Assembly (NCBI RefSeq): GCF_036711975.1
Contig: NC_091976.1
Location: 11,656,001 to 11,720,000, forward strand
Length of the DNA: 64,000 nucleotides
DNA from: Onthophagus taurus
Lineage: Eukaryota; Arthropoda; Insecta; Coleoptera; Scarabaeidae
Direction: 5' to 3'
Positions 32,072 to 40,435 of the stretch are shown here, piece after piece. The stretch's first letter is position 1, and each line of letters begins with the position of its first letter. Below the pieces are notes generated by a model. The model saw only the letters and a list, made by a program, of their open reading frames with translations, had not been told where the DNA came from and did no database searches. A program made the translations under genes and the position numbers.

Positions 32072-32464
32072 TTACACGGATACTTCCTTGGTATTTAAAC
32101 TATCTAAGAAATGCAGACACAATTGTCCACAATTTGTTTGATCTTCTTTTTGATATCGTCGATAATTATACCTCACAATATTTCTCCCCCCATCCGATAT
32201 AAAATACTTCTCCACTTCAATCGGTGGTCGTAAATCTCCATAACTGTCAAAGTAGTTAACATTTACACCATCCTTGTTGTAAGCTGTCCAGTGAGTACCG
32301 GGACCCGTACGATTATCAAGATTTATTATCCCACTCTCTCGTTTTCGGATTTTCTTCGGTAAATTGTTTCTCATGTACACCCCACGAAAGTTTAACAGAT
32401 CAAGCGCTCGTGCATATCGCCTTAACTCTACATCCGTTAAAGAATGTTGGGGTATTTTTATTAG
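32072..32464 (-). CDS. Adenain-like maturation cysteine protease (inner)
   Basis: Same core as the outer protease: GTHWTAY, FDSYGDLRPP and YQKEDQTNCGQLC, with Gln seven residues before the Cys-Gly. Upstream of the first Met (MYMRNNLP, 32380) the frame stays open and conserved (KIPQHSLTDVELRRYA...FRGV), so the protein must begin earlier, although no ATG is available. The start given is the first codon after a -1 slip on A_AAA_AAC at the end of the PLA2 ORF. Expected to process capsid precursors. Confidence 0.87.
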   Translation of the reverse strand, partial: LIKIPQHSLTDVELRRYARALDLLNFRGVYMRNNLPKKIRKRESGIINLDNRTGPGTHWTAYNKDGVNVNYFDSYGDLRPPIEVEKYFISDGGRNIVRYNYRRYQKEDQTNCGQLCLHFLDSLNTKEVSV

Positions 32465-33363
32465 TTTTTTGCTACAGTTTTATAACCACAACCCTTTTTA
32501 TATGGATTAATAAACATTCCTGTACCAATTTTGTTCGCCCTCTTGGGGCGTTTTAGTCGCTTTGATTTTCGTGATACCGTTTTCATGACTAGTCCGCAAC
32601 CTTGCTTATATGGTTTAATATACAAACCGCTGCCGATCGCTTTTGGTTCCATAGCCCGATTGTGACGTTGGGCTTCTTGTAACTGCTCCCTTGCTATTTT
32701 TGCTTCGTTTACGGTTTTTGCAATAGCTGCTGCACCTCCGCCTAAAGAACCGAGAGCACCCAAAGCTGCAAGTATTAAGGGTAAAAAACCTCCCGTCTTG
32801 GGAATCTTGATTATTTTTCCGCGCGGTTTAAGTATTCTACCTTGATAAGGTTTCAACAGATTGTAACCCACTTGTACATCTCCCTTTGTATTCGTACTGT
32901 TGGTCTGTGCAATCGCTCGCCGCACTAAGTTCATTGCCTGCGTAAACGACAACTTACCGCCACGTTTCAACTTCTGACGAGTTGTCCCTCTACGTCTTAG
33001 GGCACGAATTTGCATTCCCATACCCATTATTGTTTTTCCTTTCATTATCGTTGACACTAACGCCGACGATAGTCGCTCTCCTAAGCTTGCGTCTTTACTT
33101 CTCAACCGCTCTTTCGCCGTCTTATACAACTCTTTATCGGCTATGTGTCGCTCAGCTAAATTCGATGTCGCTGCGTAGGCAATATCATGCGTTTTACAGG
33201 CGTCGTCTAATTTATTCACTCCCCGATCTCCACGAACTAATCTCTTTACCAATTTGGTTCCCGGACCGCAATAATTATAACCTGGCAAATGTAGTTCTAT
33301 CGGAAGCTTATTGATTAATGTATTCACAATACCTCGACCAGACCGTTTGCTTGATCGATGCAT
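32461..33363 (-). CDS. Phospholipase-A2-domain minor capsid protein (inner)
   Basis: 300 aa. Calcium loop YNYCGPGT at 29-36 and catalytic DDACKTHDIAY with His-Asp at 59-60, then a basic middle, a hydrophobic Gly/Ala stretch (GGFLPLILAALGALGSLGGG) and two PYK-[QK]-GCG motifs. Compared with the outer copy the middle differs and a Lys/Arg-rich run sits between the two motifs. The ORF ends GCA AAA AAC TAA, a correctly phased slippery heptamer. PLA2 activity would help endosome escape. Confidence 0.9.
   Translation of the reverse strand: MHRSSKRSGRGIVNTLINKLPIELHLPGYNYCGPGTKLVKRLVRGDRGVNKLDDACKTHDIAYAATSNLAERHIADKELYKTAKERLRSKDASLGERLSSALVSTIMKGKTIMGMGMQIRALRRRGTTRQKLKRGGKLSFTQAMNLVRRAIAQTNSTNTKGDVQVGYNLLKPYQGRILKPRGKIIKIPKTGGFLPLILAALGALGSLGGGAAAIAKTVNEAKIAREQLQEAQRHNRAMEPKAIGSGLYIKPYKQGCGLVMKTVSRKSKRLKRPKRANKIGTGMFINPYKKGCGYKTVAKN
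32464..32470 (-). promoter_or_regulatory. Candidate -1 ribosomal frameshift site (inner)
   Basis: A_AAA_AAC read on the minus strand, followed at once by TAA of the PLA2 ORF; the -1 frame continues CTA ATA AAA ATA CCC into the protease. A 7-bp stem with a 9-nt loop can form downstream (CTTTAAC with GTTAAGG), but about 20 bases from the site, so the stimulator is unclear. Confidence 0.6.
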
Positions 33364-33485
33364 ACTGTTTCACTGTCCTAACATTCATACCATTATATTT
33401 AATAGCTTTCGCACATTATTCGGTGAATATTGGATGGTTAATAAAACGCTCACATTTGAAAAAAAATTTTATTTATTTTAAGTCA

Positions 33486-34098
33486 TTACATATTTAAATC
33501 TTTCATGAAAAATCTTATTTTAGCAAAACTGTTTGTGATTGTTGACTTATACATAATAATGTTGTGCCAATCGTTTTCCGTTAATGTTAAACATTGACCT
33601 TTTCCCATTAACCTTACCACTGGTTCAAAATGTAAGTCAGCACTTAATCCTATTGCCACACATTTCGTGCGGCTCTTATTTAGTGCATACACTGTTTCCG
33701 AAAATAGAGGACCTCTACTTGCTCTTACTGTACTGTCCGACATGTTGGTTAAGCTCTCCATGTTATCTATTCTCGAAACTACTTCATTATTACCGTTAAC
33801 ACTTTGCGTCATAATAAAAGGGCTTAAGTCTGCAAACGAATCTTTTCCATCAGCGACCGCTTGCATATTGTTACCACACTCTATAACTGTATTAAACTTT
33901 TCTTGTTTTAACACCTCTTCAGATGCCACGGGTGTCAACGAGGGTTTTATCACCTTTGGACTTATGCTCGCTTTTTTGGACACCGCCTGTTGAACCTCGA
34001 GACTTCTCTTCGGTGCTTTTGTATATTGTTGTCTGGAACCCACTAAGTATATATAACATTAATACTTCTGCTGTAAGACAAGTGTTTATGGACTTACT
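33486..34098 (-). CDS. Conserved Polinton protein of unknown function, spliced start (inner)
   Basis: About 185 aa. Coding starts by splicing: A at 34098, a 55-nt intron 34097-34043 (GTAAGT...CTTAG), then TG at 34042, giving ATG GGT. Without splicing the frame has only GTG. Basic Ser/Lys N-terminus, acidic middle, and the conserved block PLFSETVYALNKSRTK, SADLHFEPVVRLMGKGQC, DWHNII. A PC4-like ssDNA-binding fold is a possibility only. It ends soon after the block, some 120 residues shorter than the outer version, so either form may be the derived one. A TATA-like CATAAATAG lies near 34171-34180. Confidence 0.7.
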
Positions 34099-34640
34099 TG
34101 TTCTGCGTTGTTATGTCACCACTACGTCGGATGATTTCAATGAAACTAATCTTTTATGAACCTGACTTGCTATTTATGCACATCATTTTAGGTGGGGACG
34201 TCACGGTCACAATTAAGGTTGACTTCAAGTTCTCCGTTGAGGTCAAAGTAAAGGTCATTGTTCAGGTCAAGGTTACTGATCAATGTCATAGTCACTCAAC
34301 GTGATCTTGACCTGAGGTGAGCTCAAAGTAAATCCAACCCGGTCATGCTCCACTCCTCCGGGAGCACCCGAGAAGAGTCATCACTCGACTTGAGTACACC
34401 AAAAAAAACATCATGAACTGCTAACTCGGGGGCGTCGAGTTGACACCATAAATAATACGTTAAAAAGATATGCAATTGTTTATCATTTATTAAAGACGAG
34501 TTCAATAAATTAAATGAAATTTAATTCGGTTGTTTTTCTTTTCCATTTTATATATTAGGATTAGGAATGTGATACATTTAAATTGAATAAAAAAAGTCAG
34601 TACAATAAAAATTAATTTATTTAAATTTTAAATTTTAACA
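34099..34640. other. Non-coding region with internal TIR fragment (inner)
   Basis: Contains 34205-34332, about 128 bp closely matching the TIR segment at about 35321-35450 in the same orientation, including TGATCTTGACCTGAGGTGAG. The rest is AT-rich and holds the 3' end of the 160-aa gene's transcript. No credible gene. Confidence 0.7.
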
Positions 34641-35123
34641 CTAATCTAAATCCATTTTTAAAAATTTTAAAATTAATTTAACATTTTCAATTGCACAACT
34701 GCTTTCCGATTTATAATGATATGCGCAAGAATTTTGACTCAACGAAAGCAAAGGGCAATATATATTATCTTGTAAATTAATAATCACTGGCTTTACCGAT
34801 GATAATAGGTCTCTCAATACCTTTTCTTTTTGAGATCCCTTTACAAACACCACCTCCACTCCGCATGTATGCTGTTCCAGAATGTCTTTCAGTTGATTAT
34901 AGGGCACATATCCATTCTCGTAATGCAAATGGTGTAAGTTATTCTCCTCCCAACGCACTTGTCGACATTCTCGCTTATTGAGTCTTTCATAACTTATATC
35001 AGGTTGAAATATGAAATGGGAAATCGACTCACCATCACCGATAGCCAATTCTTTAACTCGAAATCCCGAAGATAAAGTAAACCCTTGCATATCGATGACT
35101 TTAATTGGATTTCTCGATGCCAT
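34641..35123 (-). CDS. Second RNase H/exonuclease-like paralogue (inner)
   Basis: 160 aa. Starts IKVIDMQGFTLSSGFRVKELA and ends CAYHYKSESSCAIENV, the same order of motifs as the protein at 29166-29681 but clearly diverged. ATG 35123 is about 58 bases inside the right TIR border (35181), so the TIR serves as promoter. No counterpart exists at this place in the outer element; it appears to be part of an added end module. Confidence 0.65.
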   Translation of the reverse strand: MASRNPIKVIDMQGFTLSSGFRVKELAIGDGESISHFIFQPDISYERLNKRECRQVRWEENNLHHLHYENGYVPYNQLKDILEQHTCGVEVVFVKGSQKEKVLRDLLSSVKPVIINLQDNIYCPLLSLSQNSCAYHYKSESSCAIENVKLILKFLKMDLD

Positions 35124-35180
35124 TATATTTAAGCGATGTAAACTGCTTAAAATAGGAGCTACAAGTTCCTCAATTTCTTT

Positions 35181-35617
35181 ATGTTCACAACACTCTTACT
35201 TCAATACTGTTGAACACGATTTTCTATCTGCTATTTAAAGCATACCTCCTCCGAAGTGGGGTTTTCAATGGCCTCACGTCGTGTAACCTTCATTTCAGGT
35301 CACGTACACGGTCAATGTAATGGTCACAATTAAGGTTGACTTCAAGGTCTCCGTTGAGATCAAAGTAAAGGTCATTGTTCAGGTCAAGGTTACTGATCAA
35401 GGTCATGGTCACTAAACGTGATCTTGACCTGAGGTGAGCTCAAAGTAAAGGTCATTGTTTAGGTCAAGGTTACTGGTCAACGACCCCCTTTGCAATAGCC
35501 GATTCTGGAACCTCCTCCCAGAACCTCAGGGCAAGGTCAAGGTCATGGTCACTCAACGTGACCTTGGCCTTGACCTGAGGTTCTGAGAGGAGGTTCTAGA
35601 ATCGGCTTTTATCTACT
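35181..35617 (-). repeat. Inner element right TIR
   Basis: Inverted copy of 18139-18578, one AGT shorter at the tip (ends ...TTTTATCTACT). Carries the mirrored hairpin (35497-35607), hormone-receptor-like half-sites and TATA-like element (35232-35239). Confidence 0.95.
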
Positions 35618-36706
35618 GTCGAGGGTAGCGTTCGTAAGTTAGCCGCGGACGGAAGTATAACAAAAGATGCCACCGCAACGGGGCAATTGGTTAACAATCC
35701 CGTTGCATTTATGTTTAGCCATATTCGATATCTTATTAACGGAGTACATGTTGATGGTGTGCGGAACGTCGGTATAAGCTCATGCATGAAGGGTTATTTC
35801 TCATCTACACAGAACGAGGTGGTGAAATTAGAGAACGCCGGTTGGCACATAAAACCTTGGAAAGATGATACAGCGGGTGTTTCAAAGGCTTTAGATAAAA
35901 ATGGAAATTTCGGTCTTAGCGTTCCGCTAAAAACGTTGCTAGGATTCGCAGAAGATTTCAGAAAGATCATGATGAACGTTCGACAGGAACTTGTGCTAAT
36001 TCGCGGACACGATGATACGGACGTCATCTTTCAACCAGCAGCCGCTCCGAACGACGAAAAATTGAAATTGATCATTAATAAAATTATATGGAGAGTTCCT
36101 CACGTGGCGGTAGGATTACGCGAACAGTTGGCATTAACAAAACTATCAGAAAGAAACGTAGACATTCACGTTCCTTTTCGATCGTGGGAAATACACGAGT
36201 ACCCTCAATTACCTCAAACTACGAAGCAATCTTGGTCCGTCAAAACTGCTCCACAATTGGAAACGCCTAGATTTATAATCATCGGATTTCAAACAAATCG
36301 AAAGGGTATATTTAAAGGAAACATGGCATTATTTGATAATATAAACTTAACGAACGTAACGGTTTTCTTGAATGGAGAACGTTTTCCGTACGATAATTTG
36401 AATATGGATTTTGATAACAATCACTATGCGATTTTGTATGATATGTATTCAAGATTTCAGCAAGCATACTACTATCAAGAAAGCGAACCTTTGTTTTCAC
36501 CGGAAGAATTTAAAACTTACGCGCCGTTAATTGGAATCGATTGCACGTATCAACAGGAAGCAATACATAAAAGCGGAGTAGAAATAAAAATCGAGTATTC
36601 AACGAAAAATCCAATTCCGGAAGGTACGACAGCTTACGCATTAATTCTGCATGACAGAGCATTTGTGTATTCGCCTCTTACGAAAATGGTTAAGCAATTA
36701 ATATAG
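35618..36706 (+). pseudogene. Major capsid protein, 3' fragment (outer, split)
   Basis: The remaining ~360 codons of the outer capsid gene, starting with the second GTCGAG copy (35618-35623) in the same frame as the 5' fragment at 17962-18138. It contains FMFSHIRYLINGVHVDG, WRVPHVAVGLREQL, TAPQLETPRFIIIGFQT and a complete C-terminus. Together the two parts account for 419 codons, against 420 aa for the inner protein, so nothing was lost at insertion. No start codon of its own before 35687. Confidence 0.95.
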
Positions 36707-36779
36707 TGGTACTGTTGAAGCAACGTCATTTAGTGTATCTCTAAACATCGAAGGAAACGTTTGCATATAGTGGTATATT

Positions 36780-37223
36780 ATGGATATTATGGTTTTTCAA
36801 AGGGATTTTATTATTTTGGACATTCAAGGTTTCACGATAAACGATGAAGAATTTATCCCAAAGGAACTGGCTTCTTACGACAGTAATCATTGTATAAGTC
36901 ATTACGTGTTTCAACCTAGTCGAAGCTTTTCTTCGCTATCTACTAAATTTCGCAATACGGCGAATTGGTTAATGAGTCATCATCATTGTATTGATTGGAA
37001 CGACGGGTTTGTTCCTGCGTCTCGTTTCGATGAGATCGTTTATTATTTGTGTCGTTCGACAAAAGTAGCGTACGTAAATTGACGTGAGAAAGCTACATTT
37101 TTAAGAAGAATTTTAACAATACCGGTAAAAGAATTGCCGGAAAATGAATGCAAATTGGAGGTTGGTGCGCCGATGTGTCCCTATCATAAAAAGAGACCAA
37201 GTATGTGCTCCTTATCGAATGTT
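36780..37223 (+). pseudogene. RNase H/exonuclease-like gene with nonsense codon (outer)
   Basis: Homologue of 29166-29681: FIILDIQGFTINDEEFIPKE, HYVFQPSRS, TANWLMSHHHCIDW. After VAYVN the frame meets TGA at 37080-37082 where the inner protein has Gly, and then continues in the same frame with the expected tail, including CPYHKKRPSMCSLSNV, to about 37223. A single base change therefore cut the protein at 100 aa. Stop readthrough cannot be excluded. Confidence 0.75.
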
Positions 37224-37316
37224 TTTTTATTTATTTTCATACGTATTCAGACATCTATAACTATATGTAAACGAATTGAGAAAGGCAGACGGGTAGTAGC
37301 GGTAGAGCAGTTCAAG

Positions 37317-37649
37317 ATGGAACGTCTTTGGCGGTTAGTTACCAGATTGGGACTTTCAACTTTTATAATTAATAAAGTGTGGGATATTATGGAAAGATAC
37401 GAATCTGATTTATCTTTTGCGAATATTAAAAACTACGAATTATGTTATTTACCAATCGATTATTATATCAATAAAGTAAAGCCATTAGATTTGGCGGCGG
37501 TTTGGTTTAAATTACCGTTGAAGTATAGAAACGATGAGCGATTACAAAGCAAACTGCCCTGTTTTGAACATTATAATTTACCTCATTGGGAAACGCATAT
37601 TGATGGTATTCCATCGGCAAGAAAGGATTGTTCTTTATGTAAGGTTTAG
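37317..37649 (+). CDS. Conserved Cys/His protein, 110 aa (outer)
   Basis: Start placed at ATG 37317 by alignment with the inner protein (28780-29115), although the frame is open back to the broken gene. Carries YESDLSFANI, ELCYLPIDYY, LPCFEHYNLPHWETHIDG and DCSLC, a C-x2-H...H...C-x2-C arrangement. Unknown function. AATAAA at 37689-37694 may end its transcript. Confidence 0.7.
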   Translation: MERLWRLVTRLGLSTFIINKVWDIMERYESDLSFANIKNYELCYLPIDYYINKVKPLDLAAVWFKLPLKYRNDERLQSKLPCFEHYNLPHWETHIDGIPSARKDCSLCKV

Positions 37650-37985
37650 TATATAAACATTGTCAGTTATAGATTCTAAATGAATAATAATAAAAGATTG
37701 TAAAAAGTTGTTTTAATTTAAAAGAAAAAATAGTTAATCTAAATGAATACATGGTATGTATACATTGGGTTGGGTTGGTATGACTTGGGTTGTACATTGA
37801 AAAAGTATTAAATTGGAAGAAAAAAGGAAGAAAGAAAGGGGAAAAAAGGAAGAAAAAAAAAAAAAGAAAAAAGAAAAGGGAAAAGGATTGTTTATTGAAG
37901 CTCCTCCTATGCTCCTCCCATGCTCCTCCTCAGGCTCCTCCCAAAGTGGAGATGGAAGAGTGGGGATGGGAGTGGGGGAAATCTA
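37650..37985. other. Low-complexity purine-rich and CTCC-repeat region (outer)
   Basis: A G/A-only tract of about 70 bases (roughly 37815-37888) is followed by repeated GCTCCTCC(C/T)ATG units and an A/G-rich part. The open frame across it encodes only low-complexity Lys/Pro/Ser sequence and is not credible. Confidence 0.6.
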
Positions 37986-37989
37986 AAAT

Positions 37990-38150
37990 TCCCCCCCCCC
38001 CCCAGTTGCCAGGAAAGTTGAGCCAGAAAAAAAGTACCCCCACTCTAACTCCGCCCATTCCCCACTCCTCCCCCTTGTCACGCCCCACCCCACGCCCCCC
38101 TTCATTACTCTACTATAAGAAGGCACCTCCCAGCCTTTGAAAGTCACTTA
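37990..38150 (+). promoter_or_regulatory. C-rich TATA promoter of the accessory transcript (outer)
   Basis: A run of 13 C (37991-38003), then several CCGCCC/CCCACC/CGCCCC boxes, TATAAG at 38114-38119 and a likely start near 38144. It stands immediately before the multi-exon leader. GC/CACCC-box promoters of this form bind Sp1/KLF-type factors in animals; that part is inferred. Confidence 0.55.
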
Positions 38151-38890
38151 AGTGTTTGTGTTTTTCAGTTTTTGGTAAGTACAACCTTCTTTATTATCAT
38201 GTTTATATAACGTTCATTTTCTCTCCATCACTACAGCTCTTTCTACAACTTTCTCTTTTTTGGTGAGTAAAACTATATTTGTTTTGCATGTTTATATAAT
38301 ATTTAAAATTGTTTTTTCCACTCCTAGACATCCTTGCTCATTCAGCTTTCTCTTTTTTTGCTGTGTTTTATTTGGTAAGTAACCTTTTTTACTTTGCTTA
38401 TATAATATGTAAAATACTCTTGTTTTGTTTCATCATAACAGCTCTTTCTACTTTGTTTTTGTGAGTACAACTTGTTTATTTGTTTGTTATGTTAAATTGT
38501 TATTTTTATTTTTTCAATTCCTACAGGACCTTACTACTGATCACTTCCATTTTGTGTTTGATCAGTTCGATCAGTTTTGATAACTTCGTTATCTCGGCGA
38601 CTTTTTTCTGGTAAGTATAGCCTTCTTTTCCTTTGCATATATTGTTGCTAATCTGTTTTTTTCATTCCTATAGCTCCTTCTATTTTAAATCTTAATTTTT
38701 GTTGGTAAGCATAACTTTATTATTCGAACGTTTGTATCATAATATCTACAATAATTTTTTATCATTCACATCCTATCATTCAGCACCCACTACAATTAGA
38801 TTTTAACGTTCTTTTCATCAAGCGATGTAAGTATACATGATTTTTTATTAAAATAAAATAAATTAATGTATGAATCTTTTTTTTATCAAG
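38144..38890 (+). other. 5' leader of seven short exons and seven small introns (outer)
   Basis: Consecutive donor/acceptor pairs give introns 38175-38236, 38263-38327, 38375-38441, 38461-38526, 38611-38673, 38705-38783 and 38827-38890 (62, 65, 67, 66, 63, 79, 64 nt). The donors are GTAAGT, GTGAGT or GTAAGC, and the acceptors are CAG, TAG or AAG after pyrimidine tracts. The internal exons are 26, 47, 19, 84, 31 and 43 nt, several beginning CTC-[CT]TTCTA and ending TTTTG or CTG. The last acceptor falls exactly on the ATG at 38891. No coding signal in the exons. Compare the multi-part leaders of adenovirus late mRNAs. Confidence 0.7.
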
Positions 38891-39895
38891 ATGTCTCAAG
38901 ACGGTTTTAGTCAAATTGATTTAACTGCTCCCGGTTTCGCCAGCAGCCAGGAGTCATTCCTGTTAAACAGTTTTGACATAAACCTGTTGAACATATCGAC
39001 TGTTGAGAAGGCGCTGGATCCAAACGTGCAACCTAATGAGCAGCCGATGGATCCTAACGTGGAATCTAATGCGCAGCAAGATCCGTCGCTTCTAAACGTC
39101 GCAGGTTCCGCGAATGTCGACGATAAAAATGTGAAACGCCTTTCACTTCGTCGGAATTCGGGGAACCGTGAACATTGGAAGAAGGCTGCAGGTGTGTGGG
39201 TACCGTCAGAAAAGTATAGAGAGGAAAGAAGGGAGGCACGTGCTCGTTCGCGACGTAGCCAACGTAAGTATGTGTCAGTTGAACAAGCGACCCCGTCGAA
39301 GGTTGAAATGACACAGTCGAAAGTGGTTACCGAGAACGAGTCCGATAAATCCGACGACTCTCTTGCTTTAATGGCGGTATCACAACACTGTAGTAACCGG
39401 AAGTATCTTAAAGCTACTAAGGCTTCTTTTTCTTCTTCTAAAGCTTCATTGGCTCCCGTTACTAACTCAAATATCCCTAACACCGAAATTCCTTCGTTAA
39501 GCCCGAAAGTACACATCTTAAGGGTTGACAATATTCCTGCTAATATTCCTGCTAATATTCCTGCTAATATTCCTGCTACTTCAGATATTTCCGATGTGTC
39601 TGCCAGCCTTTTTTCAAACGCAATGTGTACAGCAGTAGAAACAACCAAAGGGGAGATTTTGGCCGAAATTAATAATTTGTATCAAAATTTTTATAAAGAC
39701 CTTCATGCAAAGGTTCTTCAATTGCAGACCTCTTTGAGAGAACTTTCACAGTTTAGAGAAGGGCTGGCATCGAGCTGTAACAACCCTTTAACAATATCGC
39801 TCGACATCACCATAGCATCATTAACCTGTGAAATTAAAAAGGCTGAATGTATTTTATCTAGTTTCACTACTAATAGCGTAAACTTCCCTTCCTAG
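38891..39895 (+). CDS. Accessory protein with NIPA repeats and coiled-coil tail (outer)
   Basis: 334 aa from ATG 38891, which is the first codon after a splice acceptor; an upstream ATG at 38870 lies in the proposed intron. Not recognised. Acidic N-terminus, a strongly basic stretch (REERREARARSRRSQRK, about 110-126) that may bind nucleic acid or act as a nuclear signal, four NIPA repeats (about 216-231), then a helical region with heptad-like hydrophobics (about 240-320). The inner element has an unrelated protein in this place. Confidence 0.6.
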   Translation: MSQDGFSQIDLTAPGFASSQESFLLNSFDINLLNISTVEKALDPNVQPNEQPMDPNVESNAQQDPSLLNVAGSANVDDKNVKRLSLRRNSGNREHWKKAAGVWVPSEKYREERREARARSRRSQRKYVSVEQATPSKVEMTQSKVVTENESDKSDDSLALMAVSQHCSNRKYLKATKASFSSSKASLAPVTNSNIPNTEIPSLSPKVHILRVDNIPANIPANIPANIPATSDISDVSASLFSNAMCTAVETTKGEILAEINNLYQNFYKDLHAKVLQLQTSLRELSQFREGLASSCNNPLTISLDITIASLTCEIKKAECILSSFTTNSVNFPS

Positions 39896-39902
39896 CTTAA
39901 AG

Positions 39903-40257
39903 ATGACTAATAATATGGATAATATGAGAGTTAATCATATGCTAAGACTATGTGAAGTGGAGCAGAAAGTTGCCTCGTTGGAGGTAAAATTAGATGCTAT
40001 ATTTAAGTTGGTACGTTATACTTATAATACTTTTTTCCATGTCATTAATTTTATCTTCTCAGCTGCAGAGTGTGTCAGAATCGGCTGTGGTGAGGGGTGA
40101 AGTGCATGTGCAAAACATGCACATTAACCGTTGCACATGTGTTAGTTCACCGACTCCGGCACCGACTCCGGCAACGACTCCGGCAACTACTCCGGCACCA
40201 GCAGCACCACCACCTCCTTACCAAAGATATCAAGAAGAGGAGGAGGAGGAGTGGTAA
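39903..40257 (+). CDS. Spliced coiled-coil/PTPA-repeat protein with PPPY motif (outer)
   Basis: Exons 39903-40010 and 40063-40257, joined across a 52-nt intron (GTACGT...TTCTCAG), give 100 aa. The N-terminal ~40 residues form a leucine-zipper-like helix (VEQKVASLEVKLDAIFKL). The middle is a PTPA/PTTPA repeat, then PPPPYQRY, containing PPxY, the WW-domain ligand that recruits Nedd4-type ubiquitin ligases, and the protein closes with a run of Glu and Trp. Start is eight bases after the previous stop. Unspliced frames would break the helix or lack an ATG, which supports the intron. Confidence 0.6.
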
Positions 40258-40435
40258 CTACTCCTTCTCTTCTTTTATTTATTAAGTTAATATTAAGTTA
40301 ATTATTAAGTTAATTATTAAGTTAATTATTATTTTATACTTCCAATATACTCAATATATCTATATAAAGTTACTTTTGCTATATTTTCATTCAGTCTTAT
40401 CCTGTTAATGTTATAATTCATTTAGTACGAGAATC

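Larger units (their letters stand above)
18139..35617 (-). mobile_element. Inner Polinton/Maverick element, apparently intact
   Basis: 17,479 bp bounded by TIRs of 440 and 437 bp and a perfect GTCGAG duplication, inserted in the outer capsid gene. Read on the minus strand its gene order equals that of the outer element, with the polymerase on the plus strand at the left end. All core genes are open, and the TIRs look about 98% identical by eye, so it is younger than its host element. It has an extra RNase H-like paralogue and a second TIR fragment near its right end, and lacks the PPP1R15-like gene. Confidence 0.96.

Noticed and set aside
37790-38140. 116-codon open frame
   Set aside because: Encodes only Lys-, Glu- and Pro-rich low complexity over a purine tract and promoter.
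38911-39648. 245-codon open frame on the minus strand
   Set aside because: Antisense shadow of the 334-aa accessory gene; no start context or relatives seen.
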